DNA from: Chloroflexota bacterium
GTDB lineage: Bacteria > Chloroflexota > Chloroflexia > Thermomicrobiales > UBA6265
DNA: 64,000 nt
Reading direction: 5' to 3'
Assembly (NCBI GenBank): GCA_023389575.1
Contig: JAEWEG010000062.1
Coordinates: forward strand, 19,893 to 83,892
This document shows, piece by piece, positions 10,073 to 19,148 of the stretch. The translations under genes were made by a program, and so were the position numbers. Numbering within the stretch: the stretch's first letter is position 1; every line of letters begins with the position of its first letter. The notes under the pieces are model-generated. The model did no database searches, was not told the origin of the DNA, and saw only the letters and a program-made list of their open reading frames with translations.

Positions 10073-11106
10073 CAGGCGTCGGTTGGGTCCGATTGGTCAA
10101 CGGCCGCGACGGCAAGCTCGGCGACTCGGGCCACGAATGCGTCCCGCTCCGCCACGCCGCCTTCGATGGTGCAGCCTGCGGCTCGCGGATGCCCCCCACC
10201 GCCAAACTCCGAGGCGATGGCCGCGACATCAACGTCCGTGCGGATGCTTCGCATGCTCACCCGCCAACCCACGTCATTGGCGTACAGGATCGCCGCCACC
10301 AGCGACCCTTCGGTCCCCACCAGGAAATTCACCATGCCCTCGGCTTCCACTGGCGTGGCACCGCAGGATTCGAACACTTCCGGCGTGAGTTCCGTGTAGA
10401 TCAGCGTGTCCCGCCACCGGACGTTACGCAGCGCCTTCTCCCACAGGCAGACGGAGGACCGTGGCTTTAACCTGAACAGCGCGTCCACGATTGGGCCGGG
10501 ATTCGCGCCCGCGTCCACGAGGTCCGCAGCGGTCCGCATCGTCCTCGAGGTGGTCGACTCCGTCCTGAGGCCCAAGGTATCGCCGTAAATGCCCGCCAGG
10601 AGGCACTGCGCGATCTCGACCGTCAACTCGGTGCCCCAGCTCGCCAGGACATCGGTCACGATCTCCGAGGCAGAGGCGGCTTCCGGCTGCACGATATTCA
10701 CCGTGCCGAACAGATCGTTGGTCACGTGGTGATCGATGTTCACCACCGGAACCGACGGCGAAACCAGGCGGGAAGGATCGTCGGCATAGAATCCGCCGAG
10801 GCGCTTGCGGTCCGCGCAGTCGATCATGCAGATCACATCGTATTCGGGCAGTTCGTCGTGCCCGTACCGCAGCACCTCATCGATGCCCGGCAGGAATTCG
10901 AGGTTTCCGGGCAACACACCATCGGTCACCAGCGGCACGGCACGCACCCCGCGCTGGCGAAGTGCGTGCATCATCGCCAGTGGCGAGGAGAGGCCATCGG
11001 CATCCACGTTCTGGTGCGTGGGCATCAGCACCAGCGAAGCGCTCGAGAGCAGCCGAAGCGCCTCAGTGGACGCCGCCGAATCGAGTCGCCACGGTGATCC
11101 ACTCAT
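10072..11106 (-). CDS. nrnA: DHH-family phosphoesterase, NrnA-type nanoRNase
   Basis: 344-residue bifunctional oligoribonuclease / pAp phosphatase of the DHH-DHHA1 family, which clears 2-5-nt RNA fragments. Metal-binding motifs are HQNVDADGL near residue 31, MIDCADRK near 94, and the signature NIDHHVTND near 122. The C-terminal DHHA1 domain holds the GGGGHPRAAG substrate-binding loop near 308. It overlaps rbfA by four bases, consistent with its place in the nusA-infB operon. Confidence 0.92.
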   Translation of the reverse strand: MSGSPWRLDSAASTEALRLLSSASLVLMPTHQNVDADGLSSPLAMMHALRQRGVRAVPLVTDGVLPGNLEFLPGIDEVLRYGHDELPEYDVICMIDCADRKRLGGFYADDPSRLVSPSVPVVNIDHHVTNDLFGTVNIVQPEAASASEIVTDVLASWGTELTVEIAQCLLAGIYGDTLGLRTESTTSRTMRTAADLVDAGANPGPIVDALFRLKPRSSVCLWEKALRNVRWRDTLIYTELTPEVFESCGATPVEAEGMVNFLVGTEGSLVAAILYANDVGWRVSMRSIRTDVDVAAIASEFGGGGHPRAAGCTIEGGVAERDAFVARVAELAVAAVDQSDPTDA

Positions 11107-11516
11107 TCAGGGTCTCCAGGCTCGGTGTCACCACCGGCAACATCCGCGTCAGCCTGTCCGGCCCCGCGGCTGGCATCCTCGGCCTTGATCTCCCGGAGGG
11201 TCGCCGCGATCTGCTGCGCGTACTCCATCGACCGATCGTCGCGAAACTCGAGTTCCGGAATCTGCCGCATGCGAAGCCGGGGCTTGAGATGGAAGCGAAT
11301 GTACTTCGCCGCCGATCTCAATGCCTCCAGCGTGTTTTCCCGCTCTTCGTCCGTTCCCAGCACGCTGACGTACACGCGCGCCGAGCGCAGGTCGGGCGGA
11401 ACATCCACCGTCGTGATGCTCATGAACCCGATTCTCGGATCCTTCACCTCACGACGGATGATGTCGGAAAGTTCCTCGCGGAGCATTTCGCCCACCTGCC
11501 TGGTACGTCGTGTCAT
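11103..11516 (-). CDS. rbfA: 30S ribosome-binding factor RbfA
   Basis: 137 residues from the ATG at 11516, chosen because GGAGGAGG lies nine bases upstream; a start ten codons earlier lacks such a site. RbfA helps mature the 16S rRNA 5' end. The KH-like fold shows in MLREELSDIIRREVKDPR, the DLRSARVYVSVLG strand and FHLKPRLRMRQIPELEF. An acidic, Gly-rich tail of about 25 residues extends past the core. It lies between infB and nrnA. Confidence 0.93.
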   Translation of the reverse strand: MTRRTRQVGEMLREELSDIIRREVKDPRIGFMSITTVDVPPDLRSARVYVSVLGTDEERENTLEALRSAAKYIRFHLKPRLRMRQIPELEFRDDRSMEYAQQIAATLREIKAEDASRGAGQADADVAGGDTEPGDPE

Positions 11517-11571
11517 GGCCTGTTGCCTCCTCCGCGATGCCAGCATTCGGACCCGTTACGCACGTCGCGTA

Positions 11572-13467
11572 TCAGGACCGGGCCACTTCTTCACGATGCA
11601 GGAACTCGATCTGGTCTCCGACCTGGATGTCGTTGAATCCATCGAGCCCCATGCCGCACTCGTAACCGGCGGCCACTTCGCGAACGTCGTCCTTGAAGCG
11701 CTTCAACGACTTGATGCCACCCTCGAAGACCACCGTGCCGCTACGCAGCACGCGGGCTCGCGAGTTCCGCGGCGCCTTGCCGTCGAGCACGTAGAGACCA
11801 GCCACGACGTCGTTGTTCGGCAGCTTGAACGTCTCCCGGACCTCGGCGTAGCCGTCCGTGACATCCTCGAACACCGGCGCGAGAAGACCGGTCATGGCCT
11901 TCTTCACCTCGTCGAGCAGGTCATAGATGATCGTGTAGTACCGAACGTCGATCCCAGCGGCGTCCGCCGCCCGCTTCGCGGCGGCGTCGGGCCGGACGTT
12001 GAAGCCCAGCACGTTGCTGCTCGTCGTCGTCGCCAGGTTGATGTCCGACTCGGTGATCATGCCGGTCGCCGCGAGTTGCACCGACAGCGTGACGCCCTCG
12101 TCGGTCTCCTCGTTGAGCTTCAGCAGAGCATTCTGGATCGCGCCAAGCGATCCCTGCACGTCCGCCTTGAGGATCACGCGAAGTTCGGCGGTCTTGCCTT
12201 CCTTCACCTGGTCGTACAGCTCTGTGAGCTTCACCGGCCGGTTCTCGCTCATGGTTTCGAACCGACGCGCCGCCTGCCGCTGCTCGGCGAGCTGGCGAGC
12301 GACCTTCTCGTCTTCGAACACCATGAAGGTGTCGCCGGCCTGCGGAACTTCCATCAGACCCATGATCTCGACGGGAGTGCTCGGACCAGCGCGCCGGATC
12401 CGCTTGCCGCGATCGTCCTGCATCGCCTTGATACGTCCATAGGTTGAACCGGCCACCACCATGTCGCGCAGGTTGAGCGTACCGCTCTGGACCAGCAGAG
12501 ACGCGATGGGACCACGGTTGCTGTCAACCCGAGCCTCGATCACCACGCCATTCGCCAGCTTGTTCGGGTTGGCCTTCAGCTCGTTGACGTCCGCCACGAG
12601 CAGGAGGACTTCCAGCAGGTCGTCCAGACCCAGCCGCTCCTTCGCCGAAACCTCGACGAAGGGAACGTCGCCGCCCCACTCTTCCGGCATCACGCCGGCT
12701 TCGGAAAGCTGCTGCTTCACCCGGTCCGGGTTCGCCGTGGGAAGGTCGATCTTGTTGACCGCGACCACCAGCGGCACGTTGGCCGACTTGATGTGGGCGA
12801 TGGCTTCCCGGGTCGTCGGCATCACGCCGTCGTCCGCGGCCACCACCAGCACGGCGATATCCGTCGCCTGGGCGCCACGGGCGCGCATGGCAGTGAACGC
12901 TTCGTGACCTGGCGTATCGAGGAATGTCAGCTTGCGGCCCTGGGTTTCGACCTGGTACGCACCGATGTGCTGGGTAATGCCACCGGCCTCACCCTCGTGA
13001 ACGTTTGCCGACCGGATCGAGTCCAGCAGCCGCGTCTTGCCGTGGTCGACGTGCCCCATGATCGTGATCACTGGCGGCCGAATCCGGGAATCCGGGTCGG
13101 CGTCGTTCTCGAGCCGGCGGCTCTCGAAGTCGGCCACCGCCTGCGTCGCCTCGGTCTCCTGCTCGTTGGTCTCCCAGCCAAGCTCCTCGGCGACCTTGGC
13201 GGCCGTCTCGTAGTCGATTTGCTGGTTGAGATTGGCCATGATGCCAATCTTCATCAACTCGCGGATGACCTCAATACCGTTGGCCTCGAGGCGTTCCGCC
13301 AGTTCCGATACGGACATGACGGGAGGCAGCGTGACCGGCTCGCGAACCACGGGCGCGGTGCGCTTCACCGCCACCGTCCTTGCTCCACCGCCGCCTCGCT
13401 TGCCGCCACGGCGACCACCGCCGCCGCCACGGCCTCCGCGTCGTCCTCCACCAAAGCTGTCTGTCAT
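11572..13467 (-). CDS. infB: Translation initiation factor IF-2
   Basis: 631-residue GTPase that brings initiator tRNA to the ribosome. The N-terminus is short: about 30 Gly/Arg-rich residues (RGG-type repeats), then one IF2-N domain, then the G domain with GHVDHGKT (about 138-145), [12 protein letters not shown] and SAKE. Domains II-IV follow, ending [11 protein letters not shown]-2 proteins of Proteobacteria and Actinobacteria are much longer at the N-terminus. Its start overlaps the ylxR stop by four bases (ATGA). Confidence 0.96.
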   Translation of the reverse strand: MTDSFGGGRRGGRGGGGGRRGGKRGGGGARTVAVKRTAPVVREPVTLPPVMSVSELAERLEANGIEVIRELMKIGIMANLNQQIDYETAAKVAEELGWETNEQETEATQAVADFESRRLENDADPDSRIRPPVITIMGHVDHGKTRLLDSIRSANVHEGEAGGITQHIGAYQVETQGRKLTFLDTPGHEAFTAMRARGAQATDIAVLVVAADDGVMPTTREAIAHIKSANVPLVVAVNKIDLPTANPDRVKQQLSEAGVMPEEWGGDVPFVEVSAKERLGLDDLLEVLLLVADVNELKANPNKLANGVVIEARVDSNRGPIASLLVQSGTLNLRDMVVAGSTYGRIKAMQDDRGKRIRRAGPSTPVEIMGLMEVPQAGDTFMVFEDEKVARQLAEQRQAARRFETMSENRPVKLTELYDQVKEGKTAELRVILKADVQGSLGAIQNALLKLNEETDEGVTLSVQLAATGMITESDINLATTTSSNVLGFNVRPDAAAKRAADAAGIDVRYYTIIYDLLDEVKKAMTGLLAPVFEDVTDGYAEVRETFKLPNNDVVAGLYVLDGKAPRNSRARVLRSGTVVFEGGIKSLKRFKDDVREVAAGYECGMGLDGFNDIQVGDQIEFLHREEVARS

Positions 13468-13835
13468 GATGCTCGCTCCACTGAATCCGCCCCAGCATCC
13501 CGAGCCCCGTCATCAGAGGAGAGACCTGCCGCAAATTCCGATAATGTCTGCAGTGTTTCCGGAGTCAATTGAGTGTTCAACGCGCGATTGAGGATGGGAG
13601 TGGTCGTGGCGCGTTCCCAGCACTCCGGCTTTTCGCAAAGGTAGGCGCCGCGGCCGTTCATGCGCCCCGTCGGGTCGATCTGCACCGTCCCCTCCGGGCT
13701 CCGCACGATCCGGGTCAACCCGCGCTTGGCGCCGGTGGTCCGGCACGACACGCAGGTGCGAACCGGCACGTGTTTCGCACGCACCGGCCGCGACTTCTTC
13801 TTGCGCGTGGGTTGTCCTGGTTGAGGCATCGTCAT
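13464..13835 (-). CDS. ylxR: YlxR family protein (DUF448)
   Basis: 123-residue RNA-binding-like protein found between nusA and infB in most bacteria. The core VPVRTCVSCRTTGAKRGLTRIV and GRMNGRGAYLC with ECWERA are the family signature. In Bacillus subtilis the homologue RnpM has been linked to RNase P modulation. The C-terminal 30 residues are acidic and extra. Two start choices (first Met or Met3) cannot be separated. It overlaps infB by four bases and follows nusA by 14. Confidence 0.9.
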   Translation of the reverse strand: MTMPQPGQPTRKKKSRPVRAKHVPVRTCVSCRTTGAKRGLTRIVRSPEGTVQIDPTGRMNGRGAYLCEKPECWERATTTPILNRALNTQLTPETLQTLSEFAAGLSSDDGARDAGADSVERAS

Positions 13836-13849
13836 CGTCCAGCCTCCCC

Positions 13850-15211
13850 CTAGGACATCAGCGACTCACTGGTCGACTCCAGGACACCCTGGTCCAGCGA
13901 TTCGCCATCGTCGTCGAGCGGCAACCGGTCGCCCGTCGCCTTGTCGAACCGTGCTCGGAGTTCCCGGTCGTAGTAGATCTCCACCACGCCGTCGACCACG
14001 TCCACGTCAACCTGCCGCCGGAGCAGGTCTTCCGAAAGCGGACCATAGCTGGCTCCGCCCAGAGACACCATGCCGTCGGCCTGCACGGCCCGCGGCTGGC
14101 GTCCCTGCCAGCTGAAGTCCGGCATCATGTCCGGCGCGCCCTGCGCGGCCCGGAAGAACTCGCCACCGGCTTCCAGCAGCGACTCGGGGCCCTTGATGTC
14201 TATTCTCCAACCGGTGAGCTTGTAGGCCAGGCGGGCGTTCTGCCCCTCCTTGCCGATCGCCAGCGACATCTGGTCGCTTGGCACGATCACCGTCGCGACC
14301 CGCTGGTCGCCGGAGTCATCGAGCGACACGTTCGTCGGCTTGGCCGGGCTCAGCGCGTTGGCGATGAATGTCGAGGTGTCCGAGGACCACTCGATCACGT
14401 CGATCTTCTCGCCGTACAGCTCGTTCACGATGTTCTGGATGCGGACACCCCGGACACCGACGCACGAGCCAACCGGATCGACCTTCTCCTGCCGCGCCGC
14501 GACCGCCACCTTCGAACGGAGACCCGGTTCCCGGGCAATCTCCATGATCTCGACGGCGCCGGTCTGGATCTCGGGCACTTCCTGCTCGAACAGCCGGCGT
14601 ATAAGTCTCGGGTCGGAACGCGAAACGATCAGCTGAGGACCGCGGGCGTGGGCGTTGACCTCGGTGAGGAGCACCTTCACGCGCTGGTTCGGCCGGTAGC
14701 GTTCAGTCGGAACCTGCTCGCGGGCGGGCATCACGGCCTCGGCCTTGCCGAGTTCGATGATGACGGCCCGGCTGTCGGCCCGCTGGACGACGCCGCTGAG
14801 GACCTCGCCTTCCTTGTCCTGGTATTCCTTGAACACCGTCTCGCGCTCAAAATCGCGAATCCTGGTCTGCACGACCTGCTTCACGGTTTGGGCGGCGATC
14901 CGGCCAAAGTTCTCCGGCGTTCGCTGAAGCTTCACCACGTCGCCGATGATCGGCGCGGCGGAGTACTGGTGTGCTTCTTCCACGCTGATCTCGGTGTCGG
15001 GGTCCTCGACGGACTCCACCACCGTCTTCAGCACAATGACCTGCATCTCACCGGTGGCCTGGTCCAGTTCCACCGTGACTTCCTCTTCGGAACCAGTTGA
15101 CTTTTTGTAGACGGATGTCAACGCCTGCTGAATGGACAGCAGCACTGCATCGCGAGGAATGCCGCGCTCCGCGGCAATCTGGGCGATCGCGGTGTAGAGA
15201 TCGCTCTTCAT
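13850..15211 (-). CDS. nusA: Transcription termination/antitermination factor NusA
   Basis: 453 residues from the ATG at 15211; the AGGAGG eight bases before it would overlap the in-frame GTG three codons upstream, so the ATG is preferred. NusA binds RNA polymerase and nascent RNA and affects pausing. The N-terminal domain (about 1-130), S1 domain (about 135-200) and two KH domains (with CVGVRGVRIQNIVNELYGEKIDVIEW-type motif and VPSDQMSLAIGKEGQNARLA) are present. An acidic tail of about 70 residues follows. It is the first gene of the operon; rimP, which usually precedes nusA, is missing. Confidence 0.95.
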   Translation of the reverse strand: MKSDLYTAIAQIAAERGIPRDAVLLSIQQALTSVYKKSTGSEEEVTVELDQATGEMQVIVLKTVVESVEDPDTEISVEEAHQYSAAPIIGDVVKLQRTPENFGRIAAQTVKQVVQTRIRDFERETVFKEYQDKEGEVLSGVVQRADSRAVIIELGKAEAVMPAREQVPTERYRPNQRVKVLLTEVNAHARGPQLIVSRSDPRLIRRLFEQEVPEIQTGAVEIMEIAREPGLRSKVAVAARQEKVDPVGSCVGVRGVRIQNIVNELYGEKIDVIEWSSDTSTFIANALSPAKPTNVSLDDSGDQRVATVIVPSDQMSLAIGKEGQNARLAYKLTGWRIDIKGPESLLEAGGEFFRAAQGAPDMMPDFSWQGRQPRAVQADGMVSLGGASYGPLSEDLLRRQVDVDVVDGVVEIYYDRELRARFDKATGDRLPLDDDGESLDQGVLESTSESLMS

Positions 15212-15290
15212 CCCGCGCACCTCCTGAAGTTAAGAAAAGAATAAGGGTTGCCATGGGGCGGGGGATCGGAGGTTGTACTCGGAACAACAG

Positions 15291-15315
15291 AAAACGCGGG
15301 CGTGGGCCCACGTTT
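15291..15315 (-). terminator. Attenuator-like hairpin in the nusA leader
   Basis: On the minus strand, 10-base arms AAACGTGGGC and GCCCGCGTTT (one G-T pair) enclose a CCAC loop and run into a fourth T. The hairpin lies about 80 bases before the nusA start and 30 bases after the predicted -10, so it would stop or pause transcription in the leader. The short T-run makes it weak, which would suit regulation rather than full termination. Confidence 0.5.
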
Positions 15316-15345
15316 GATCCCACCGAGATCGATTAGGCAACCTGA

Positions 15346-15374
15346 ACTTTATCACCTTTCAATGCCTCGTTCAA
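15346..15374 (-). promoter_or_regulatory. Sigma-70-type promoter of the nusA-infB operon
   Basis: Minus strand -35 TTGAAC (15374-15369), 17-base spacer, -10 TAAAGT (15351-15346). The leader to the nusA ATG would be about 130 bases. The moaA promoter at 63032-63060 has the same layout. Confidence 0.65.
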
Positions 15375-15645
15375 TGCGGCAAACCTGCCACGATTTCCCG
15401 CCAGTCCTTCCTTAATCGCCTGAATCCCCGTGTCGAATGCGAAACCGCCAGCCCGTTCGTGCGTGCTATAAATAGCCGCATCGTCAGCGCCCCGCGCGCT
15501 CGCGATTGGCGCTGCCCGGCAGCGACATCAGCTTTCGATCGCGTCATGGCTCCATCTTCCAGGCAGCCTCGCCCGCCGATCGCCATCGAACCCCAACCAT
15601 GAGGCACTCCTCGCTGATGAATTGCACTGGAACGAGTATTCACGC
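15375..15645. other. Divergent intergenic region between nusA and the SH3-like protein gene
   Basis: About 270 bases with no convincing gene; rimP is not here. A TATAAAT at 15467-15473 on the plus strand is a possible -10 for the downstream gene but has no -35 partner. Confidence 0.5.
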
Positions 15646-16242
15646 ATGACTGAGCCCGGTTTGGACCAGCGCCTACGGCAACGCTCCCGCCGCGCCGGTT
15701 TCATGATCGGCATCATGATGGCTGTCACCATCGCCGTCTGTGTGGCCGGTTTTTCCGTTATCTACGCCGCCCTCGACGACACCATCGGCGACTTCGTCTC
15801 GCGTGATGTCCCCGACCCCATCATTCCCACCACCGAACCCACGGAAGAGCCCTCGGTCGCGCAGCAGGAAACTGGGGACGGCGGGGATGAGACCTCCGAT
15901 CCGGCCCCGACCGAAGCCGCCGAGCCCACGCCCGACGCCACCGAGGCGCCCGCCGACGAAGAGGACACCGGCGACGCCGGAGCAGACGACGGCGAGTTCA
16001 ATCCCGACTACCAGTCCTCCTTCGAGGCCCGGCTCAACTTCCGATCCGAACCCTCAACCGCCGGAGGTGGCGGCACGGTCATCTTCAGCCTGGACGAAGG
16101 CACGCTCCTCGAATTCACGGGTGAAACCCAACCCTCCGACGATCCCGATGTCGACGGCGAGGAAGGCTGGATGCTCTTCACGCTCGAGGATGGAACCGAA
16201 GGCTGGCTTCGCGCCATCGATGTAACCCCGTACGAACCGTAG
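15646..16242 (+). CDS. Membrane-anchored protein with disordered linker and SH3-like domain
   Basis: 198 residues from the ATG at 15646; a TTG eight codons earlier is an alternative. A short basic N-terminus leads into one hydrophobic helix (MIGIMMAVTIAVCVAGFSVIYAA, split across about residues 20-42). Then comes a Pro/Glu/Asp/Thr-rich linker of about 75 residues, and a C-terminal segment with LNFRSEPS, GTLLEFTGE and EEGWMLFTLEDGTEGWLRAIDV, the pattern of bacterial SH3-like domains. The C-domain is probably extracytoplasmic and may bind cell-wall peptide. The function is unknown. tyrA follows after 26 bases. Confidence 0.7.
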   Translation: MTEPGLDQRLRQRSRRAGFMIGIMMAVTIAVCVAGFSVIYAALDDTIGDFVSRDVPDPIIPTTEPTEEPSVAQQETGDGGDETSDPAPTEAAEPTPDATEAPADEEDTGDAGADDGEFNPDYQSSFEARLNFRSEPSTAGGGGTVIFSLDEGTLLEFTGETQPSDDPDVDGEEGWMLFTLEDGTEGWLRAIDVTPYEP

Positions 16243-16268
16243 GCACGCCGCATACCGGAGATCGCAAC

Positions 16269-17258
16269 ATGCAGAAAGTCGTCATCATTGGCCTCGGGCT
16301 CATCGGTGGATCGGTTGGACTCGCCCTCAATCGCTGGTCGGCCGCCAACAACAACGCCCTGCACATCACCGGGTTCGACGACGACATGGACAAGCAGTCG
16401 AAGGCCAAGCGCATGGGCGCCGTCAACGACACCCAGTGGTCACTCACGGCCGCGATCGAGGACGCCGACGTGGTGATCGTCGCCACGCCGGTTGGCACCA
16501 TGAAGGATGTATTCGAGAACATCGGCGGGCTGCTCAAGGAAGGCGCCATCGTCACGGACACCGGCTCCACCAAGGCCGATGTGATGGAATGGGCCAAAAT
16601 CCTCCCGTCCCACGTCCATTTCGTCGGCGGCCACCCCATGGCCGGCAAGTCCGAGAGCCTCGACGCCGCCGACGCGGACCTGTTCACCGGCGCGACCTGG
16701 GTTGTCTGCCCATCCGTCACGGCCTCCGAGGCCGCCATTCGCAGCGTGCTCGGCATCATCGCCGCCACCAACGCCGAGGCCTACTTCGCGGACCCAACCG
16801 AGCATGACAGCTACGTCGCCGGAATCAGCCACCTGCCGTTCCTCGTCGCCGCCACGCTGGTGGACACCGTCACGTCCGACTCGAGCTGGCGGGACATGAA
16901 GTCCCTCGCCGCCTCCGGTTTCAAGGACACAACCCGCCTCGCGCTTGGCAATCCCACCATGCATCGCGACATCCTGGTCACGAATGGCCCAGCCGTGGCT
17001 CGCTGGATCGACCAGATGATCGAATCGCTCCAGAAATCCCGCGACCTGCTTCTTGGCGATCCCGAGGTGGCTCGCGAAGAACTGTTCACGCTCCTGAACC
17101 GCGCCCAGGACGAGCGCGCGAAAGTGGAGGTCGCCGTCAACCGGGCCGCCGAGCAGCAATCCGCCAACGGTGTTGAGTCCACCACGGTCAGCGATCAGGT
17201 GGGACGTATGTTCCTCGGCGGATTCGGTCGCAAGAAGAAGAAGGATCCCCAGCAGTAG
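16269..17258 (+). CDS. tyrA: Prephenate/arogenate dehydrogenase
   Basis: 329-residue NAD(P)-dependent enzyme of tyrosine synthesis. The Rossmann motif VVIIGLGLIGGSVGLAL is at residues 4-20; HFVGGHPMAGKSESLDAADADLF contains the catalytic His region, and the helical dimerisation domain with HDSYVAGISHLPFLVA follows. The C-terminal 60 residues are charged and end with a Lys-rich tail, without the ACT domain seen in some homologues. GGAG precedes the ATG. It stands apart from other aromatic genes; aroQ lies 5 kb downstream. Confidence 0.9.
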   Translation: MQKVVIIGLGLIGGSVGLALNRWSAANNNALHITGFDDDMDKQSKAKRMGAVNDTQWSLTAAIEDADVVIVATPVGTMKDVFENIGGLLKEGAIVTDTGSTKADVMEWAKILPSHVHFVGGHPMAGKSESLDAADADLFTGATWVVCPSVTASEAAIRSVLGIIAATNAEAYFADPTEHDSYVAGISHLPFLVAATLVDTVTSDSSWRDMKSLAASGFKDTTRLALGNPTMHRDILVTNGPAVARWIDQMIESLQKSRDLLLGDPEVAREELFTLLNRAQDERAKVEVAVNRAAEQQSANGVESTTVSDQVGRMFLGGFGRKKKKDPQQ

Positions 17259-17287
17259 CGGCCGCCTCTGACCGGGCCTGAACCCGG

Positions 17288-17836
17288 CTAGGGGACGATG
17301 TTCCACGCCTCCGGCAGCTCGTACTGGAAGATCGATCGAGTCGGCTTGCCGCGCTCCCGGATTCGGCCACGGCCCTTTCTCGCCAGTTCCGAATAGCTGT
17401 TGTGTATCTGGATGATCCGGCGAGTTTTCAGGTTGACAATTACCAACCCAAGGCGCCCGGGGACCATGCTCCGCGTCCTTGTGGTGGAGTCGAAGATCCG
17501 GAACGGCGTATGCCCCTCGTCAGCCTCCTGGGACACCTTCGGCGCATAGTCGGGCGACAGCGTATCGACGTTGTGCTCGTCGAACACGCGCAGTCCGTTC
17601 TTGGTCCGCTCGATCCACTCCGGGTCGAACGGCCTGGCCATCTCCAGCAGTTCCGGAATCGATGCGGGTTCCCGGCTGCACCCGGCGGCGAGCACCTTGA
17701 GCCCATGCGGAGGGCCCGTCACACTTATCGCTCCGCCCTCGTCGACAATATTGATTCGAAACACGTTCGCGGTCACACGTTCCCCAACAATCATCTGTGT
17801 CGTCAAATTACGGGCATTGATGGCGCTAGCGGCCAA
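17288..17836 (-). CDS. Conserved-looking hypothetical protein
   Basis: 182 residues from a TTG at 17836, or 168 from an ATG at 17794; neither has a good ribosome site. The protein is soluble and mixed alpha/beta, with no recognised motif. Segments such as VFRINIVDEGGAISVTGPPHGLKVLAAG and GRLGLVIVNLKTRRIIQIHNSYSELARKG look protein-like, and codon use is like its neighbours. It sits between tyrA (30 bases, convergent) and a small membrane protein gene transcribed away from it. No function can be offered. Confidence 0.6.
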   Translation of the reverse strand: MAASAINARNLTTQMIVGERVTANVFRINIVDEGGAISVTGPPHGLKVLAAGCSREPASIPELLEMARPFDPEWIERTKNGLRVFDEHNVDTLSPDYAPKVSQEADEGHTPFRIFDSTTRTRSMVPGRLGLVIVNLKTRRIIQIHNSYSELARKGRGRIRERGKPTRSIFQYELPEAWNIVP

Positions 17837-17914
17837 CCGCCCGATGCGCCAATGGGCGCGTACTGTACCATAGCGTCAACCTATCATCCGGGCGCCAATC
17901 TGGAGTCTCTCACC

Positions 17915-18388
17915 ATGCAATCCACCTCGTCCAGCAAGGATCCAGAAAACCCCCAGGGCAAGAGTCGTCTCGACCGCGAACTCGAGGAAATCCTGTCGAA
18001 GGACGACAATATCCGCCACCTTCCTCCCCCGCCGAAGACGCGAAAGCCACGCCAGGTGAAGGCGCCATCGGCGCCCATCTCGAGCATCAATATCCCCCCT
18101 CGCGCCATGAAGTTGCTGTCGTCGCCGGTCATCCTCGCGCTCGCGCTGGCCGTGATCGCCATGCTCATTAGCGACCTCTCTCGCCTGCTCGCCAGCATCC
18201 TCTGTCTCGCGGCGGTCGCCTGTATCATCTGGCCCATGCTCCAACGATTCCGAAGACCTTCCGCTTCCGCGCCGGACACCAGGATGTGGCGTGGCCGCGT
18301 CTACGAAGTCGGACGTCCATCGCCCACCAGTCGCACGCCAGTCGACGCGGCGCGGGAATGGTGGAACGCGCGCCGCTCGAAATTCTGA
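17915..18388 (+). CDS. Small membrane protein of unknown function
   Basis: 157 residues from the ATG at 17915, which has GGAG nine bases upstream. The frame is open further upstream but that part overlaps the opposite-strand gene. A charged, Pro-rich cytoplasmic segment of about 65 residues precedes two adjacent hydrophobic helices (about 68-88 and 92-110) and a basic C-terminal tail of about 45 residues. The family is not recognised. It is 25 bases before the Nudix-like gene. Confidence 0.6.
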   Translation: MQSTSSSKDPENPQGKSRLDRELEEILSKDDNIRHLPPPPKTRKPRQVKAPSAPISSINIPPRAMKLLSSPVILALALAVIAMLISDLSRLLASILCLAAVACIIWPMLQRFRRPSASAPDTRMWRGRVYEVGRPSPTSRTPVDAAREWWNARRSKF

Positions 18389-18413
18389 TCCAACCACGAA
18401 CAGGAACTGTTGA

Positions 18414-19133
18414 ATGCCGGATATTGTGTCCGATATCGTCGATGTGTATGTCTTTCGCCGCCAGAACGCCCGGGTCCAGTTCCTGCTCCTCCAAAGGAAG
18501 GCGTCAGTTCCCCTCGGCAACACCTGGCAGTCGTTTCATACCCAAATCCAGGGGCACGAAACCACCGTCGGTGCCGCCCGGCGGGCCGTCCGAGAGCTTT
18601 CTGGACTGAATGTCAGCGAGGCGTACTCCGCCGATTACATCAACGAATTCTTTGACGACACCCGCGACGTGGTGGTCCTCGCCCCGGTGCTCGCGGTCAA
18701 CGTCAGCCCCCAGGCGCCCGTGACCCTCGGCCACGAGCTACGCGACTGCGCCTGGTGGGACACCAACCAGGCGGTCGCCCGCCTGCCCTTCTCCGGCCAG
18801 CGGTGGGCCGTTTGCCACATCAGCGAACTGATGAGCGCCGGGCACGCCGAATCGCAGCTTTACCGCCTGCAACTCCCGGAGGAGTTCGCGCCTCATGCCC
18901 GGCGCGCCCCCGCGGTGTCCTCGCTCTCTCATGCCCGTACCCAGGTTGACGACGAGGAAGTCGACTCGCCAGTCATGGAGGAGTTCGAAGCGTTTACCGC
19001 CAGCGATGACGACCCCGACTTTTTGCTGGACGAGGACGAGCTACCCCAGGATTCCTCGTCGGAATCCACAGCGGATGATGAGTCCGAGAGCGACGCGAAC
19101 TCCACCTCGCCCAATCGAACAGATGTTCCATGA
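18414..19133 (+). CDS. Nudix-fold protein with degenerate Nudix box and acidic tail
   Basis: 239 residues. The first 150 look like a Nudix hydrolase of the NudB type (VDVYVFRRQNARVQFLLLQRK, then a QGHETTVGAARRAVRELSGL segment). The Nudix box should read Gx5Ex7REUxEExGU; here the first Glu is Gly and the EE pair after REL is replaced by SG, so metal binding is probably lost. The last 75 residues are strongly acidic and low complexity (DDDPDFLLDEDE). A catalytic role is doubtful; a binding or regulatory role is possible. The last codons overlap the SOS box of uvrB. Confidence 0.7.
   Translation: MPDIVSDIVDVYVFRRQNARVQFLLLQRKASVPLGNTWQSFHTQIQGHETTVGAARRAVRELSGLNVSEAYSADYINEFFDDTRDVVVLAPVLAVNVSPQAPVTLGHELRDCAWWDTNQAVARLPFSGQRWAVCHISELMSAGHAESQLYRLQLPEEFAPHARRAPAVSSLSHARTQVDDEEVDSPVMEEFEAFTASDDDPDFLLDEDELPQDSSSESTADDESESDANSTSPNRTDVP
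19116..19129 (+). promoter_or_regulatory. SOS (LexA) box before uvrB
   Basis: CGAACAGATGTTCC matches the Gram-positive SOS consensus CGAACRNRYGTTYC at every position. It lies 19 bases before the TATAAT at 19149, covering the -35 region, so a LexA repressor there would block uvrB transcription. It is embedded in the last codons of the upstream gene. Confidence 0.8.
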
Positions 19134-19148
19134 TTGACGATTTCGTCG

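Noticed and set aside
19134..19139. TTGACG as -35 of uvrB
   Set aside because: Only nine bases separate it from the TATAAT, too short for a sigma-70 promoter.
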